Shown: positions 30,944 to 38,644 of the stretch, one piece after another
Position numbering within the stretch: the stretch's first letter is position 1
Layout: the number at the start of each line of letters is the position of its first letter
NCBI GenBank assembly: GCA_035310145.1
Contig: DATGEL010000110.1
Span: 1 to 38,644 of the forward strand
Length of the DNA stretch: 38,644 nt
Source: Dehalococcoidia bacterium
GTDB taxonomy: Bacteria; Chloroflexota; Dehalococcoidia; CAUJGQ01
Direction: 5' to 3'
Program-made: the position numbers and the translations under genes
The notes under the pieces: generated by a model
Told to the model about the DNA's origin: nothing
The model's database searches: none
The model's input: only the letters and a program-made list of their open reading frames with translations

Positions 30944-32080
30944 ATGACGGCAGAGACGCGCACCGGTGTGGCGCGGGCGGAGATCGTGGGCAGCCTCTTG
31001 CGGCCCGACTATCTGAAGGCGGCGCGGCAGGCGGCGCGCGAGGGCAGGCTGGACGGGGCGCAGCTGCGCGAGGTCGAGGACCGCGCCGTGATCGAGGCGA
31101 TCGCCTTGCAGGAGCGCCTCGGCCTCGACGTGATCAGCGACGGCGAGCTGCGCCGCGCCGGCTGGAACTCGCCGCTGCGCACCGTGCTCTCCGGCTTCAG
31201 CGCCATGCAGGGCGGATCGGGCTACAGCTGGCGCACCGGCGACGCCGAACACGCGCAGGTGCGCGACGACCGCGGCGGCTCGTGGCCCTTCGTCACTCAG
31301 CGCGTGAAGATGCAGAGCGACGCGGCACAGGCCGAGTATCCCTTTCTCAAGGCGCACGCGCACCGCCGCACCAAGTACACCTTCCCCGCGCCGAGCTATT
31401 ACCGCACGCACTGGCACGAGCAGCACTCCAGCGCCGCCTACCCCACGGTGGAGGGGTTCCTCGCCGAGATCCGCGACTTCACGCGCCGGGTGGTGCGCGA
31501 CGTGGCGGCGATGGGCTGCGACTACATTCAGCTCGATGCGCCGAACTACGGCCGCGCCTGCGACCCCGACTTCCAGGCGCTGATGCAGAGCCAGGGGCGC
31601 ACGGGCGCGATCGCGGACCTGCAGTTCGACGGCGAACTCGACAACTCGGTCTTCGACGGCGTCGCGGGCATCACCCGCGCCATGCACATCTGCCGCGGCA
31701 ACGGCGCCGGCGCTTGGAACGCGCAGGGCGGCTACGGCGCGATCGCCGCGCCACTCTTCCCGCTGCTGAGCAACGTCGACGTGCTGCTGCTGGAGTACGA
31801 CACGCCGCGCGCCGGCGACTTCAGCCCGCTGCGCGAGCTGCTGCCGCGGCAGCGCGCGGTGCTCGGCCTGCTGACGACCAAAGAAGGCCACCTGGAGGAC
31901 GCGGACACGGTCGCGGCGCGCATTCATGAGGCGCAGCAGTTCCTGCCGCTGGCGCGACTGGCCGTCAGCCCGCAGTGCGGCTTCGCTTCGGCGGAAGCGG
32001 GCAATCCGATCACCGCCGCCGAGCAGGAGGCGAAGCTGCGCCTCGTGGTGCAGACGGCGCGGCGGGTGTGGGGCGGGTGA
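30944..32080 (+). CDS. cobalamin-independent methionine synthase II (MetE C-terminal)-like protein
   Basis: Protein of 378 aa with the MetE catalytic-barrel fold only. 'VGSLLRPDYLKAARQAAREG' opens the barrel; zinc-ligand candidates are His and Cys in 'AMHICRGNGAG' and the late Cys in 'AVSPQCGFASAE'; 'YIQLDAPNYGR' is the conserved mid-barrel strand. Stand-alone members of this group often transfer alkyl groups to thiols other than homocysteine (for example epoxyalkane:coenzyme M transferase), so methionine synthesis should not be assumed. GGAGG lies about 8 nt before the ATG. It lies among transporter genes and may act on the imported compound. Confidence 0.88.
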   Translation: MTAETRTGVARAEIVGSLLRPDYLKAARQAAREGRLDGAQLREVEDRAVIEAIALQERLGLDVISDGELRRAGWNSPLRTVLSGFSAMQGGSGYSWRTGDAEHAQVRDDRGGSWPFVTQRVKMQSDAAQAEYPFLKAHAHRRTKYTFPAPSYYRTHWHEQHSSAAYPTVEGFLAEIRDFTRRVVRDVAAMGCDYIQLDAPNYGRACDPDFQALMQSQGRTGAIADLQFDGELDNSVFDGVAGITRAMHICRGNGAGAWNAQGGYGAIAAPLFPLLSNVDVLLLEYDTPRAGDFSPLRELLPRQRAVLGLLTTKEGHLEDADTVAARIHEAQQFLPLARLAVSPQCGFASAEAGNPITAAEQEAKLRLVVQTARRVWGG

Positions 32081-32404
32081 AACCGGTTGGCCGGCGCAAG
32101 CGTATGGGGTGTTGAAGGCGGTTCGGAACCGTGAAAGTGCAGGGAATCTTGCGGGGCTCGGCCCGATCGACGCTGGATTAACCGTTCCGGCCACGGAACT
32201 CCCGACGCGCGATCGCCCCTCGCCCATCGTGCAACGAGTGGGAGCGGGGCGGAGGAGATGACGTGAGGGCCATCGAGGAGGAGGTGCGGCAGCAAGCGTG
32301 ATTTGAGGATGTGGCGCCGCCGGCAAGCGCTGCCGCGCGGATGCGGCCATTGCGATCGGTGATTAGCGGCAGCGGGCAGCGGCCGTGTGAGGAGAGAGGG
32401 ATCG
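32081..32404. other. intergenic region without a gene
   Basis: No credible frame. It contains a perfect 13-bp palindrome CGGTTCGGAACCG (32119-32131) 38 bp after the MetE-like stop, a possible operator or short hairpin, and a purine-rich stretch GAGGAGAGAGG just before the next start. Confidence 0.45.
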
Positions 32405-34252
32405 ATGAACGGTCAGGAAGAGAACTACTGGACCCGTTCGGCGCAGCGGCGCTACGGCCGTCGCACCTTCCTGCGCGGTGCCGCCTTTGCGGGAACAGGG
32501 CTCATGAGCGCCTGGGCGATCGCCTGCAGCTCGTCCAAGAACAATAAGTCGGCTAGCAACGCGGCCGGCGCGGCGCCGAGCAACGCGGCCGGCGCGGCGA
32601 GATCGGGCAGCCCGGCGCCGGCCGGGGCACAGACGGCGAATACGCCGACCTCGCTGAACGGCCTGATCAACCGCACGGGCAAGAACCCCGCCGGCCAGAC
32701 GCCGGTGAAGGGCGGCACCTACGTCACCTCGATCTTCGCCAACCCGCCGACGCTGGACCCGCTGAAGACCAACTCCGCCAACACGATGGGCGCCGCGAGC
32801 GCCGTCTACAGCCGGCTCTACCGCTTCAAGTCGCCCTGGGATCTCGCCGCGGCGAACAACAAGGAGATCGAGCCGGACCTGGCGCTGAGCTTCGAGGCGC
32901 CGGACGCGCAAACCTGGACCTACAAGCTGCGTCCGGACGCGGCCTTCCACAACGTCGATCCGCTGAACGGCCGTGTCGTCGACTCGGAAGATGTAAAAGC
33001 GTCGTTCACGCGGGCGGTCGATCCGACGTCAGCCAACCACGGCTCGCTGTTGATGATCGACCCGACCAAGATCGAGACGCCGGACAAGACGACGGTCACC
33101 TTCAAGCTCAACTATCCCTACGCGCCCTTCTCCCGCACGATGGCCTCCTCGATCTTCGGTTGGGTGATGCCGCGCGAAGCGTCGAACGGCGGCTTCGACC
33201 CCACGAAGAAGATGATCGGCAGCGGCCCGTTCACGCTGGACAGCTACACGCCCGATGTCTCGATGATCTTCAAGCGCAACCCCAACTGGTTCGAGAAGGG
33301 CCGCCCCTACATCGACCAGGTGAAACAGGTGATCATTCCCGATCCGGCGCAGCGGCTGGCGCAGTTCTCGGCCGGCAACCTGGACAATGTGGGCGTGCTC
33401 CAGGACGACGTGCCGACGATGACCAAGCAGAACGCGAAGGCCGAGATCATCCAGAACATCGGCAACGGCAACGGCATCATGTTCTACCCGCTGGGCGACA
33501 AGAGCTCGATCTTCCAGGACATCCGCGTGCGCCAGGCGATCTCGCTGGCCGTGGACCGCAACGCCTACGGCAAGGTCTACTACGGCGATAAGTACATCCG
33601 CACCTTCCTGGTGACGCCGGACTTCGGCAAATGGGTGATCACCTGGGAGGAGATTCCGAAGGACGTGCAGCAGTGGTATGACGTGGACGTGAAGCGGGCG
33701 AAACAGTTGATGGACGCGGCCGGCGGCGCGAAGCTCTCGACCAAGTTCCTGATGCCGGTGGGCAGCCCGGCCGACCCGCTCTTGAAGAACCAGAGCGAGA
33801 CGGTCAACAGCATGCTCAGCGCCCTGCCCTGGAAGATGACCTACGTGCCGATCGACTACATCAAGGACTGGCAGAACAGCGGCAAGGGCTACCTCTACGC
33901 TGGCGTGCCGGTCGATTCGATGGCCTGGTGGGGGCTGGCAATCCGCACGGACGTGGACGAGTATTTGTACGGCTTCTGGCACTCCAAGGGCAGCACCAAC
34001 ATCTCCCAGCTCAAGGATCCGAAGCTCGACGCGATGATCGACAAGGCGCGGACGCTGCTCAACGAAGACGATCGCCTCAAGGCATCGAAGGACGTGCAGC
34101 AGTACCTGATGGCCCAGGTCTACTGCCTCACGGCGATGGTGAACGGTGTGGGCTACACCTTCCTGCAGCCGCGCGTGGCGAACTTCACCGTGGCCGACGC
34201 GCTGTTCGGCCCCGGGCCGAACGTCTGGGGGAATCTCTGGCTCACCTCGTAG
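32405..34252 (+). CDS. ABC transporter substrate-binding protein, family 5
   Basis: Solute-binding lipoprotein of 615 aa. The leader 'YGRRTFLRGAAFAG' is the clearest twin-arginine motif in the window (R-R-x-F-L), with lipobox AIAC and Cys41. A linker rich in Ala, Ser and Asn follows. The SBP_bac_5 signatures are 'AQTWTYKLRPDAAFHNVDPLNGRVVDSEDVKASFTRA' and 'DIRVRQAISLAVDRNAYGKVYYGDKY'. It is closest in style to the orphan binding protein at 13059. It is followed by its own DppB/DppC pair after a strong hairpin, giving a second transporter unit. Confidence 0.94.
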   Translation: MNGQEENYWTRSAQRRYGRRTFLRGAAFAGTGLMSAWAIACSSSKNNKSASNAAGAAPSNAAGAARSGSPAPAGAQTANTPTSLNGLINRTGKNPAGQTPVKGGTYVTSIFANPPTLDPLKTNSANTMGAASAVYSRLYRFKSPWDLAAANNKEIEPDLALSFEAPDAQTWTYKLRPDAAFHNVDPLNGRVVDSEDVKASFTRAVDPTSANHGSLLMIDPTKIETPDKTTVTFKLNYPYAPFSRTMASSIFGWVMPREASNGGFDPTKKMIGSGPFTLDSYTPDVSMIFKRNPNWFEKGRPYIDQVKQVIIPDPAQRLAQFSAGNLDNVGVLQDDVPTMTKQNAKAEIIQNIGNGNGIMFYPLGDKSSIFQDIRVRQAISLAVDRNAYGKVYYGDKYIRTFLVTPDFGKWVITWEEIPKDVQQWYDVDVKRAKQLMDAAGGAKLSTKFLMPVGSPADPLLKNQSETVNSMLSALPWKMTYVPIDYIKDWQNSGKGYLYAGVPVDSMAWWGLAIRTDVDEYLYGFWHSKGSTNISQLKDPKLDAMIDKARTLLNEDDRLKASKDVQQYLMAQVYCLTAMVNGVGYTFLQPRVANFTVADALFGPGPNVWGNLWLTS

Positions 34253-34257
34253 CACGG

Positions 34258-34299
34258 AGCCGGCCGCTGCGCGCCGCCAGCCGGCGGCGCGCACCGGCT
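34258..34299 (+). terminator. intra-operon hairpin after the binding-protein gene
   Basis: Perfect 11-bp arms TGCGCGCCGCC (34268-34278) and GGCGGCGCGCA (34283-34293) with a 4-nt loop, extended by AGCCGG/CCGGCT outside. It lies just after the stop codon and before the permease gene. Such hairpins often stabilise binding-protein mRNA or partly terminate, giving more binding protein than permease. Confidence 0.6.
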
Positions 34300-34387
34300 G
34301 CGGGCGCGTAGACTGGCGGCAGGCCGTTCGTCCCTGGCGGTGTGCGGACGCCAGCGCGGAGCCGGCCCGGTCAACTGGGGACAGCGC

Positions 34388-35332
34388 ATGGGAACGTACC
34401 TGACACAGCGTCTCTGCCTGATGCTGATCACCCTGCTCGGCGTCTCGCTGCTCGTCTTCGCCATCCTGCGCGTGATTCCGGGCGGCGTGGAGACGGCGAT
34501 CCTCGGCGATACGGCTACGCCCGAGCAGTTCGCCGCCGTGCGCCACGAGCTTGGCCTCGACAAGCCGATCCTGGCGCAGTACGGTACCTGGCTCGGTAGC
34601 GTGCTGCACGGCGATCTCGGCACCTCGGTGGTGAGCAAGCGCTCGATCGGCTCCGACATGGCCGCGCGCATGCCGGTGACGCTGGAGCTGGGCGGGCTGG
34701 CGCTGCTGTTCTCGCTGGCGATCGCCGTGCCGGTCGGCGTGCTTTCCGCGGTGCGCCAGGACACGGTAAGCGACTACGCCGCACGATCGCTGGCGATCGC
34801 CGCGCTCTCGATCCCAAGCTTCTGGATCGGCACGCTGGTGATCACCTTCGGCGCCCGCTGGTTCGGCTACGCGCCGCCGCTCACTTACGTGAAGCCCTGG
34901 GACGATCTGTTTTCCAACCTGCAAACGATCGTGCCGCCTTCGTTCATCCTCGGGCTCGCGCTCTCGGGCACCGTGATGCGCCTGACGCGCGCCCAGATGC
35001 TGGAGGTGCTGCGGCAGGACTACATTCGCACCGCCTGGGCGAAGGGGCTGCGCGAACGCTCCGTCGTGCGCCGCCATGCGGTGCGCAACGCGGCGATCCC
35101 GATCATTACGCTGATCGGCCTACAGGTGCCGTTCCTCTTTGGCGGCACGGTGGTGCTGGAGCAGATCTTCAGTGTGCCGGGTACCGGCCGTTACCTGATC
35201 ACGGCGGTGACCAACCGCGACTTCCAGGTGATTCAGGCCGTGGTGCTGCTGATCGCCTTCGTGGTGGTGCTTTCGAACCTGCTGGTGGATCTGACCTACT
35301 CGTTGCTCGACCCCCGCATCCGCTATGGATGA
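34388..35332 (+). CDS. ABC transporter permease, DppB/OppB type
   Basis: Permease of 314 aa. It opens 'YLTQRLCLMLITLLGVSLLVFAILRVIPGG', then the DppB-typical 'LGLDKPILAQYGTWLGSVLHGDLGTSV'. The coupling loop 'LEVLRQDYIRTAWAKGLRERSVVRRHAVRNAAIPII' is nearly the same as in the 27060 permease. ATG 34388 is chosen by alignment of the N-terminal helix; the longer frame upstream is not family-like. Confidence 0.94.
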   Translation: MGTYLTQRLCLMLITLLGVSLLVFAILRVIPGGVETAILGDTATPEQFAAVRHELGLDKPILAQYGTWLGSVLHGDLGTSVVSKRSIGSDMAARMPVTLELGGLALLFSLAIAVPVGVLSAVRQDTVSDYAARSLAIAALSIPSFWIGTLVITFGARWFGYAPPLTYVKPWDDLFSNLQTIVPPSFILGLALSGTVMRLTRAQMLEVLRQDYIRTAWAKGLRERSVVRRHAVRNAAIPIITLIGLQVPFLFGGTVVLEQIFSVPGTGRYLITAVTNRDFQVIQAVVLLIAFVVVLSNLLVDLTYSLLDPRIRYG

Positions 35333-35359
35333 GGGCGTAGGGCGTAGGGCGTAGGGTGG
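35333..35359 (+). repeat. heptanucleotide tandem repeat GGGCGTA
   Basis: Three perfect copies of GGGCGTA (35333-35353) and a degenerate fourth, immediately after the permease stop. Slippage-prone intergenic microsatellite. Confidence 0.85.
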
Positions 35360-35467
35360 AATACGCATGAGCGGATCGTGGGGGACGATCCGGCGCCCGG
35401 TGAGCCAGGCACAGGCTTCGGCAGAGCCGGTTCACTGGTAGCGCTGCCCAAACAGGAGCAGTTGCCC

Positions 35468-36445
35468 ATGGCGAACACCGCACCGCTGCGCGAGGGTCTC
35501 GCCATCGCGCGCGAAGCGCACGACCAGACCGGCGTGGCCGCCTGGCCGGGGCAAGTCCTGCGCTTTGCCCGCCGCAAGCCGCTCGGCGCGGTGGGCGGGG
35601 TGCTGGTGCTGGCCCTCTTCATCGCCGGGCTGTTCGCCTCGCTGATCGCGCCCTACGGCTACGACGCGCGCGACTACACCTCGCTGCTCAGCGGCTTCTC
35701 GCCCGCGCACCTGCTCGGCACGGACGACGTCGGCCGCGATATGTTCAGCCGCATCATCTACGGGGCGCGCGTGAGCATGATCGTCGGCGTCTGCACGGTG
35801 ACGCTCTCGACCACGCTGGCGACGGTGGTCGGTGTGATCGCGGGCTACTACGGCGGCGGCGTCGATCTGATCGTGCAGCGGCTCGTGGACGTCTGGATCG
35901 CCTTCCCGGCGATCCTGCTCTTGATCGTCTTCGCCGCCATGTTCGGCACGCCGACCAGCGACTTCAGCATCCCGTTCGGCGCCTTCACGTTGCGGCTCCA
36001 GCCCGCGGACCAGCGCATGTTCCAGATCATCCTGGCGATCGGGCTGATCCTGGCCGGCGGGTTCTCGCGCGTGGTGCGCAGCGCCGTGCTGGCGATGCGC
36101 ACGAACCTGTACATGGAGGCGGCGCGCTCGCTGGGCATCGGCACGCCGCGCATGCTCGTTCGCTATGTGCTGCCCAACGTGCTGCCGACGATCGTGGTGA
36201 TCGCGACGGTGCAGCTCGGCACCGTGATCCTGATCGAGTCGATCATCAGCTTCCTCGGCTTCGGCATTCCCCCGCCGATCCCCACCTGGGGGCAGATGCT
36301 GAGCGGCAACGCGGAGCGCTTCATCAATCGGGCGCCGCTGCTCGCGGTCTGGCCGGGAATCGCGATCTCGCTGGCCGTCTTCGGGTTTAACATGCTGGGC
36401 GATGCGCTGCGCGACGTGCTCGACCCGCGCCTGCGCGGCGGCTGA
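35468..36445 (+). CDS. ABC transporter permease, DppC/OppC type
   Basis: Permease of 325 aa completing the second transporter. The N-terminal OppC_N helix is 'KPLGAVGGVLVLALFIAGLFASLIAPYG', followed by 'HLLGTDDVGRDMFSRIIYGARVSMIVG' and the loop 'YMEAARSLGIGTPRMLVRYVLPNVLPTIVV'. The stretch around 'GTPTSDFSIPFGAFTLRLQPADQRM' is an extra periplasmic insertion compared with the 28027 permease. GGAG lies 10 nt upstream of the ATG. No ATPase gene follows. Confidence 0.94.
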   Translation: MANTAPLREGLAIAREAHDQTGVAAWPGQVLRFARRKPLGAVGGVLVLALFIAGLFASLIAPYGYDARDYTSLLSGFSPAHLLGTDDVGRDMFSRIIYGARVSMIVGVCTVTLSTTLATVVGVIAGYYGGGVDLIVQRLVDVWIAFPAILLLIVFAAMFGTPTSDFSIPFGAFTLRLQPADQRMFQIILAIGLILAGGFSRVVRSAVLAMRTNLYMEAARSLGIGTPRMLVRYVLPNVLPTIVVIATVQLGTVILIESIISFLGFGIPPPIPTWGQMLSGNAERFINRAPLLAVWPGIAISLAVFGFNMLGDALRDVLDPRLRGG

Positions 36446-36548
36446 ACCGGCGAGCGAAGGAACGAACCTCCCGCCGGCGCGCAGGACGGTTGCCGTTCAC
36501 GAACGTCCCTGCCGGCGGACGGCAGAGGGGAAAGGCGAGGTGTAACGC

Positions 36549-37814
36549 ATGCTTACGCAACAAGAGAACCGGCTGCTGACGGAAACCGGGCCGCAGACAC
36601 CGATGGGCGGCCTGCTGCGCCGCTTCTGGCTGCCGGCGCTGCTCTCCAGCGAGTTGCCGCGGCCCGACAGCCCGCCCGTGCGCCTGACGCTGCTCTCCGA
36701 GGACCTGATCGCCTTCCGCGACAGCGAAGGGCGCGTCGGCGTGCTGGATCGCTACTGCCCGCACCGCGGCGCGAGCCTCTTCTGGGGCCGGAACGAGGAG
36801 TGCGGCCTGCGCTGCGTCTACCACGGCTGGAAGTTCGATGTGCAGGGCCACTGCATGGATATGCCCAACGAGCCGGCCGAGCACCGCTTCCGCGACAAGG
36901 TCCAGACCGTCGCCTACCCGACCGAGGAGCGCGGCGGCGTGGTCTGGGTCTACATGGGGCCGAAGGGCACCAGCGCCGTCTTCCCGGAGTTGGAGTGGAC
37001 GCGCGTGCCCGCGAGCCATCGCATCGTCTCCAAGCGCATCCAGGAGTGTAACTACCTGCAGAACGTCGAGGGCGAGGTCGATTCGGCCCACGTCTCGTTC
37101 CTGCACAGTATGGTCGGTTCGGGCGGCGTCACGCCCGGAACCGGCGCCGTGGGCGGCAACTTTACCTTCGACCGCTCCCCGCACTTCAGCATCAAGACGA
37201 CCGACTACGGCCTGATGATCACCGCGCGGCGCAACGCGTCCGAGGGTGGCTTCTACTGGCGGATCACGCCGTATATGATGCCGACCTATACGATCGTGCC
37301 CAACGACCCCGGTGCGCCGCAGACCTTCACCGCGGCCGTGCCGATCGACGACACGCATATGTACGGCTTTTCGGCAACGTGGCACCCGGACCGGGCGCTT
37401 ACGGCAGAGGAGCTGAAGCGCAACGAGCTGGGCCTGGGCGCGCATGTGCGGCTGCTGCCCGGCGGCTTCGACACGCTGGCCAACAAAGCCAACGATTACC
37501 TGATCGACCGCGATTCGCAGCGCACGAAGACCTTCACCGGCATCTACGGCGTGCGCGAGCAGGACATGGCGGTGCAGTCCGACCAGTGGGGGCCGGTCAC
37601 CAGGCGCTGGAAGGAACACCTGGGCACCACCGACCTGGCCGTAATCGCGATGCGGCGGCGGCTGCTGCGCGCGGTGAAGAACCTCCAGCAGGGCATCGCG
37701 CCGCCGGAGGCGAGCAACGGCGACGCCTATCGGGTGCGCTCGGTGGCGATCGTGCTGGGCCAGGACGTGGAGGTCGAGGAAGGCGTGCGCGAGGTGATGC
37801 GGGCGCGGGCCTAA
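36549..37814 (+). CDS. Rieske [2Fe-2S] aromatic ring-hydroxylating oxygenase, alpha subunit
   Basis: Protein of 421 aa of the phthalate 4,5-dioxygenase / carbazole-type (single-component oxygenase) group. The Rieske cluster ligands are Cys70 and His72 in 'YCPHRGASLFWG' and Cys89 and His92 in 'CVYHGWKFDVQG'. The mononuclear iron motif 'NYLQNVEGEVDSAHVSFLH' supplies His181 and His186, with Asp178 bridging. No reductase or ferredoxin gene is nearby, so it must use electron partners encoded elsewhere. It probably hydroxylates or demethylates an aromatic substrate. It follows the transporter by 103 bp and could act on the imported compound before cleavage by the LigB-type enzyme. Confidence 0.93.
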   Translation: MLTQQENRLLTETGPQTPMGGLLRRFWLPALLSSELPRPDSPPVRLTLLSEDLIAFRDSEGRVGVLDRYCPHRGASLFWGRNEECGLRCVYHGWKFDVQGHCMDMPNEPAEHRFRDKVQTVAYPTEERGGVVWVYMGPKGTSAVFPELEWTRVPASHRIVSKRIQECNYLQNVEGEVDSAHVSFLHSMVGSGGVTPGTGAVGGNFTFDRSPHFSIKTTDYGLMITARRNASEGGFYWRITPYMMPTYTIVPNDPGAPQTFTAAVPIDDTHMYGFSATWHPDRALTAEELKRNELGLGAHVRLLPGGFDTLANKANDYLIDRDSQRTKTFTGIYGVREQDMAVQSDQWGPVTRRWKEHLGTTDLAVIAMRRRLLRAVKNLQQGIAPPEASNGDAYRVRSVAIVLGQDVEVEEGVREVMRARA

Positions 37815-37858
37815 CCCCGCCGCGGGCCTATGCCTCCCTCGCGCGGGCGCTCGGATTT

Positions 37859-37974
37859 CCCTTCCCGACGCGGGAAGGGTGGGGGTCGAGGCGATCCGGC
37901 AGCCCTCTGATATCCCTTTCCTCGTAGGAAAGGGACAGCCTTCGTAGGATAGGGACAGCCTTCGCCTGCGAAGG
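37859..37974. repeat. cluster of three palindromic hairpins
   Basis: Within 116 bp lie CCCTTCCCG/CGGGAAGGG (37859-37867, 37871-37879), CCCTTTCCT/AGGAAAGGG (37914-37922, 37926-37934) and CCTTCGC/GCGAAGG (37959-37965, 37968-37974), each with a loop of 2-3 nt. A direct repeat of GGGACAGCCTTCG occurs between them (37932-37944, 37952-37964). It occupies the Rieske-RidA gap; likely REP-like or a terminator array. Confidence 0.7.
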
Positions 37975-38031
37975 CAGGGATAGGCGAACGCGGCGGGCCG
38001 TACTGGGCCTGCCGGCACGAGGAGAAGGCGC

Positions 38032-38421
38032 ATGGCGAAGCGGCGGCAGTCCATTGACCTCGAAGGGATCGGTCACTCGAACCCGATCCCCTTCGCTTCG
38101 AAGGTCGGCAACATCGTGCGCACCGGCGGCATCTTCGGCATGGACCCGGCCACGCACGCGATGCCGCCCGAGCCGGAGCGGCAGGCGGCACTGATCTTCC
38201 AGCACGTGCGCGCGGTGATGCAGAAGGCCGGCGGCTCGCCGGACGACATCGTTGCGATGACCTTCTGGGTCAAAGACATCCAGTACCGCGAGTTCATCAA
38301 CGCCGAGTGGGTGAAGATGTTCCCGGACGCCGAAAGCCGGCCCTCGCGCCACACGATGACGCAGGCGCTGGGCGGCGCCTCGCTGATCCAGTGCGAGTTC
38401 ATGGCGGTGTTGGCGGAGTAG
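38032..38421 (+). CDS. RidA/YjgF-family protein
   Basis: Protein of 129 aa, full-length single RidA domain: 'SNPIPFASKVGNIVRTGGIFGMDPATH', 'QAALIFQHVRAVMQKAGGSPDDIVAMTFWVKD' and 'SRHTMTQALGGASLIQCEFMAVLAE'. The residue normally Arg105 in E. coli RidA, needed for imine deaminase activity, falls in 'SRPSRHTM', where an Arg is present. The C-terminal 'QCEFMAV' differs slightly from the usual 'xIEIEA'. Members hydrolyse reactive enamines/imines or belong to catabolic operons as aminoacrylate or carbamate-type hydrolases. A GGAGAAGG ribosome-binding site is present. Confidence 0.9.
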   Translation: MAKRRQSIDLEGIGHSNPIPFASKVGNIVRTGGIFGMDPATHAMPPEPERQAALIFQHVRAVMQKAGGSPDDIVAMTFWVKDIQYREFINAEWVKMFPDAESRPSRHTMTQALGGASLIQCEFMAVLAE

Positions 38422-38519
38422 AGCCCCATCTCAAACCGAAGCCTGCCTGCTATGACCATCGGAGTACTCAGAGACTGGGGGATCACTCGCAGTCACATCA
38501 CCACGCCAGCCACCCCAGC

Positions 38520-38635
38520 GGGGGTGACAGGGGGCGTGTCCCCTACGCCCAGCGGAGCTGGCCGGCGAAGGGCGGAAGCCCGACGGTGCAAGCACCGCGG
38601 CCACCGGCCGCGCCAGATTTGGGGGTGACAGGGGG
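38520..38635 (+). repeat. direct repeat GGGGGTGACAGGGGG
   Basis: Two identical 15-bp copies (38520-38534 and 38621-38635), 101 bp apart, each followed by a short C-run that can pair with the G-run (GGGGG/CCCC). No gene is seen in 38422-38644. Looks like a dispersed intergenic repeat; the window ends in the second copy's hairpin. Confidence 0.7.
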
Positions 38636-38644
38636 TTCGCCCCG

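Noticed and set aside
33029-35077. 682-codon minus-strand ORF
   Set aside because: Antisense shadow of the binding protein and permease genes, which have clear domain signatures on the plus strand.
36387-38054. 555-codon minus-strand ORF
   Set aside because: Antisense to the Rieske oxygenase gene, whose metal-ligand motifs are intact.
1-38644. tRNA, rRNA, CRISPR or transposase genes
   Set aside because: I looked for tRNA T-loop/acceptor patterns, repeat-spacer arrays and transposase-like proteins and found none that hold up.

Overview
This is a GC-rich (about two-thirds G+C by eye), gene-dense bacterial window. Ranking the evidence, it most resembles a Chloroflexota genome, probably from soil or sediment. 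The clues are a Vms1/VLRF1-type peptidyl-tRNA hydrolase, many family-5 solute-binding lipoproteins with twin-arginine-like leaders, a YpfJ-type zinc peptidase, DUF4397 and Uma2 proteins, and an LPxTG-like surface protein implying a single-membrane envelope. No rRNA, tRNA or other taxonomic marker gene is present, so the assignment is an inference.

Layout. 1-5 kb: housekeeping and small accessory genes (zinc peptidase, tandem universal stress protein, signal peptidase I, two small enzymes, a DUF6173-like protein, a Uma2 nuclease-fold protein). 5-7 kb: a decayed stretch with a serine hydrolase that has lost its catalytic N-terminus and a small two-helix membrane gene interrupted by a TAG. 7-11.5 kb: an atypical LuxR-type regulator followed by two secreted, Ala/Pro-rich surface proteins, one with eight chaplin-like two-cysteine repeats and an LPNAG sorting signal. 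11.7-12.4 kb: a scar in which a broken GH18 (chitinase-like) gene carrying a roughly 90-bp palindromic insertion is joined tail to tail to the N-terminal stub of a CaiB-type CoA-transferase. 12.5-17.3 kb: GNAT enzyme, an orphan solute-binding protein, a spermidine-synthase-like methyltransferase, VLRF1 and a cyclic-nucleotide-binding protein. 17.7-19.5 kb: an intact GH18 gene whose leader carries a clear cyclic-di-GMP-I (GEMM) riboswitch and a strong hairpin, then a DUF4397 protein.

20.6-24.8 kb is a minus-strand cluster: extradiol (LigB-type) dioxygenase, ACMSD-like amidohydrolase, DinB-like protein, a second amidohydrolase, and a UGSC-family selenoprotein. The last is split into two apparent ORFs by an in-frame UGA that is best read as selenocysteine, followed by a SECIS-like hairpin. 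25.2-38.4 kb is a plus-strand run of peptide/nickel-type ABC transporter parts (three solute-binding proteins, two permease pairs, no ATPase) interleaved with a MetE-like enzyme, and ending with a Rieske oxygenase and a RidA-family protein. Taken together, the right half looks like an uptake-and-catabolism region for an unknown, possibly aromatic, organic compound.

The strongest unexpected signals are the hidden selenoprotein (20591-21154), the c-di-GMP riboswitch controlling a GH18 gene (18978-19082), the chaplin-like surface protein, the GH18/CaiB rearrangement scar, and several palindromic intergenic elements.
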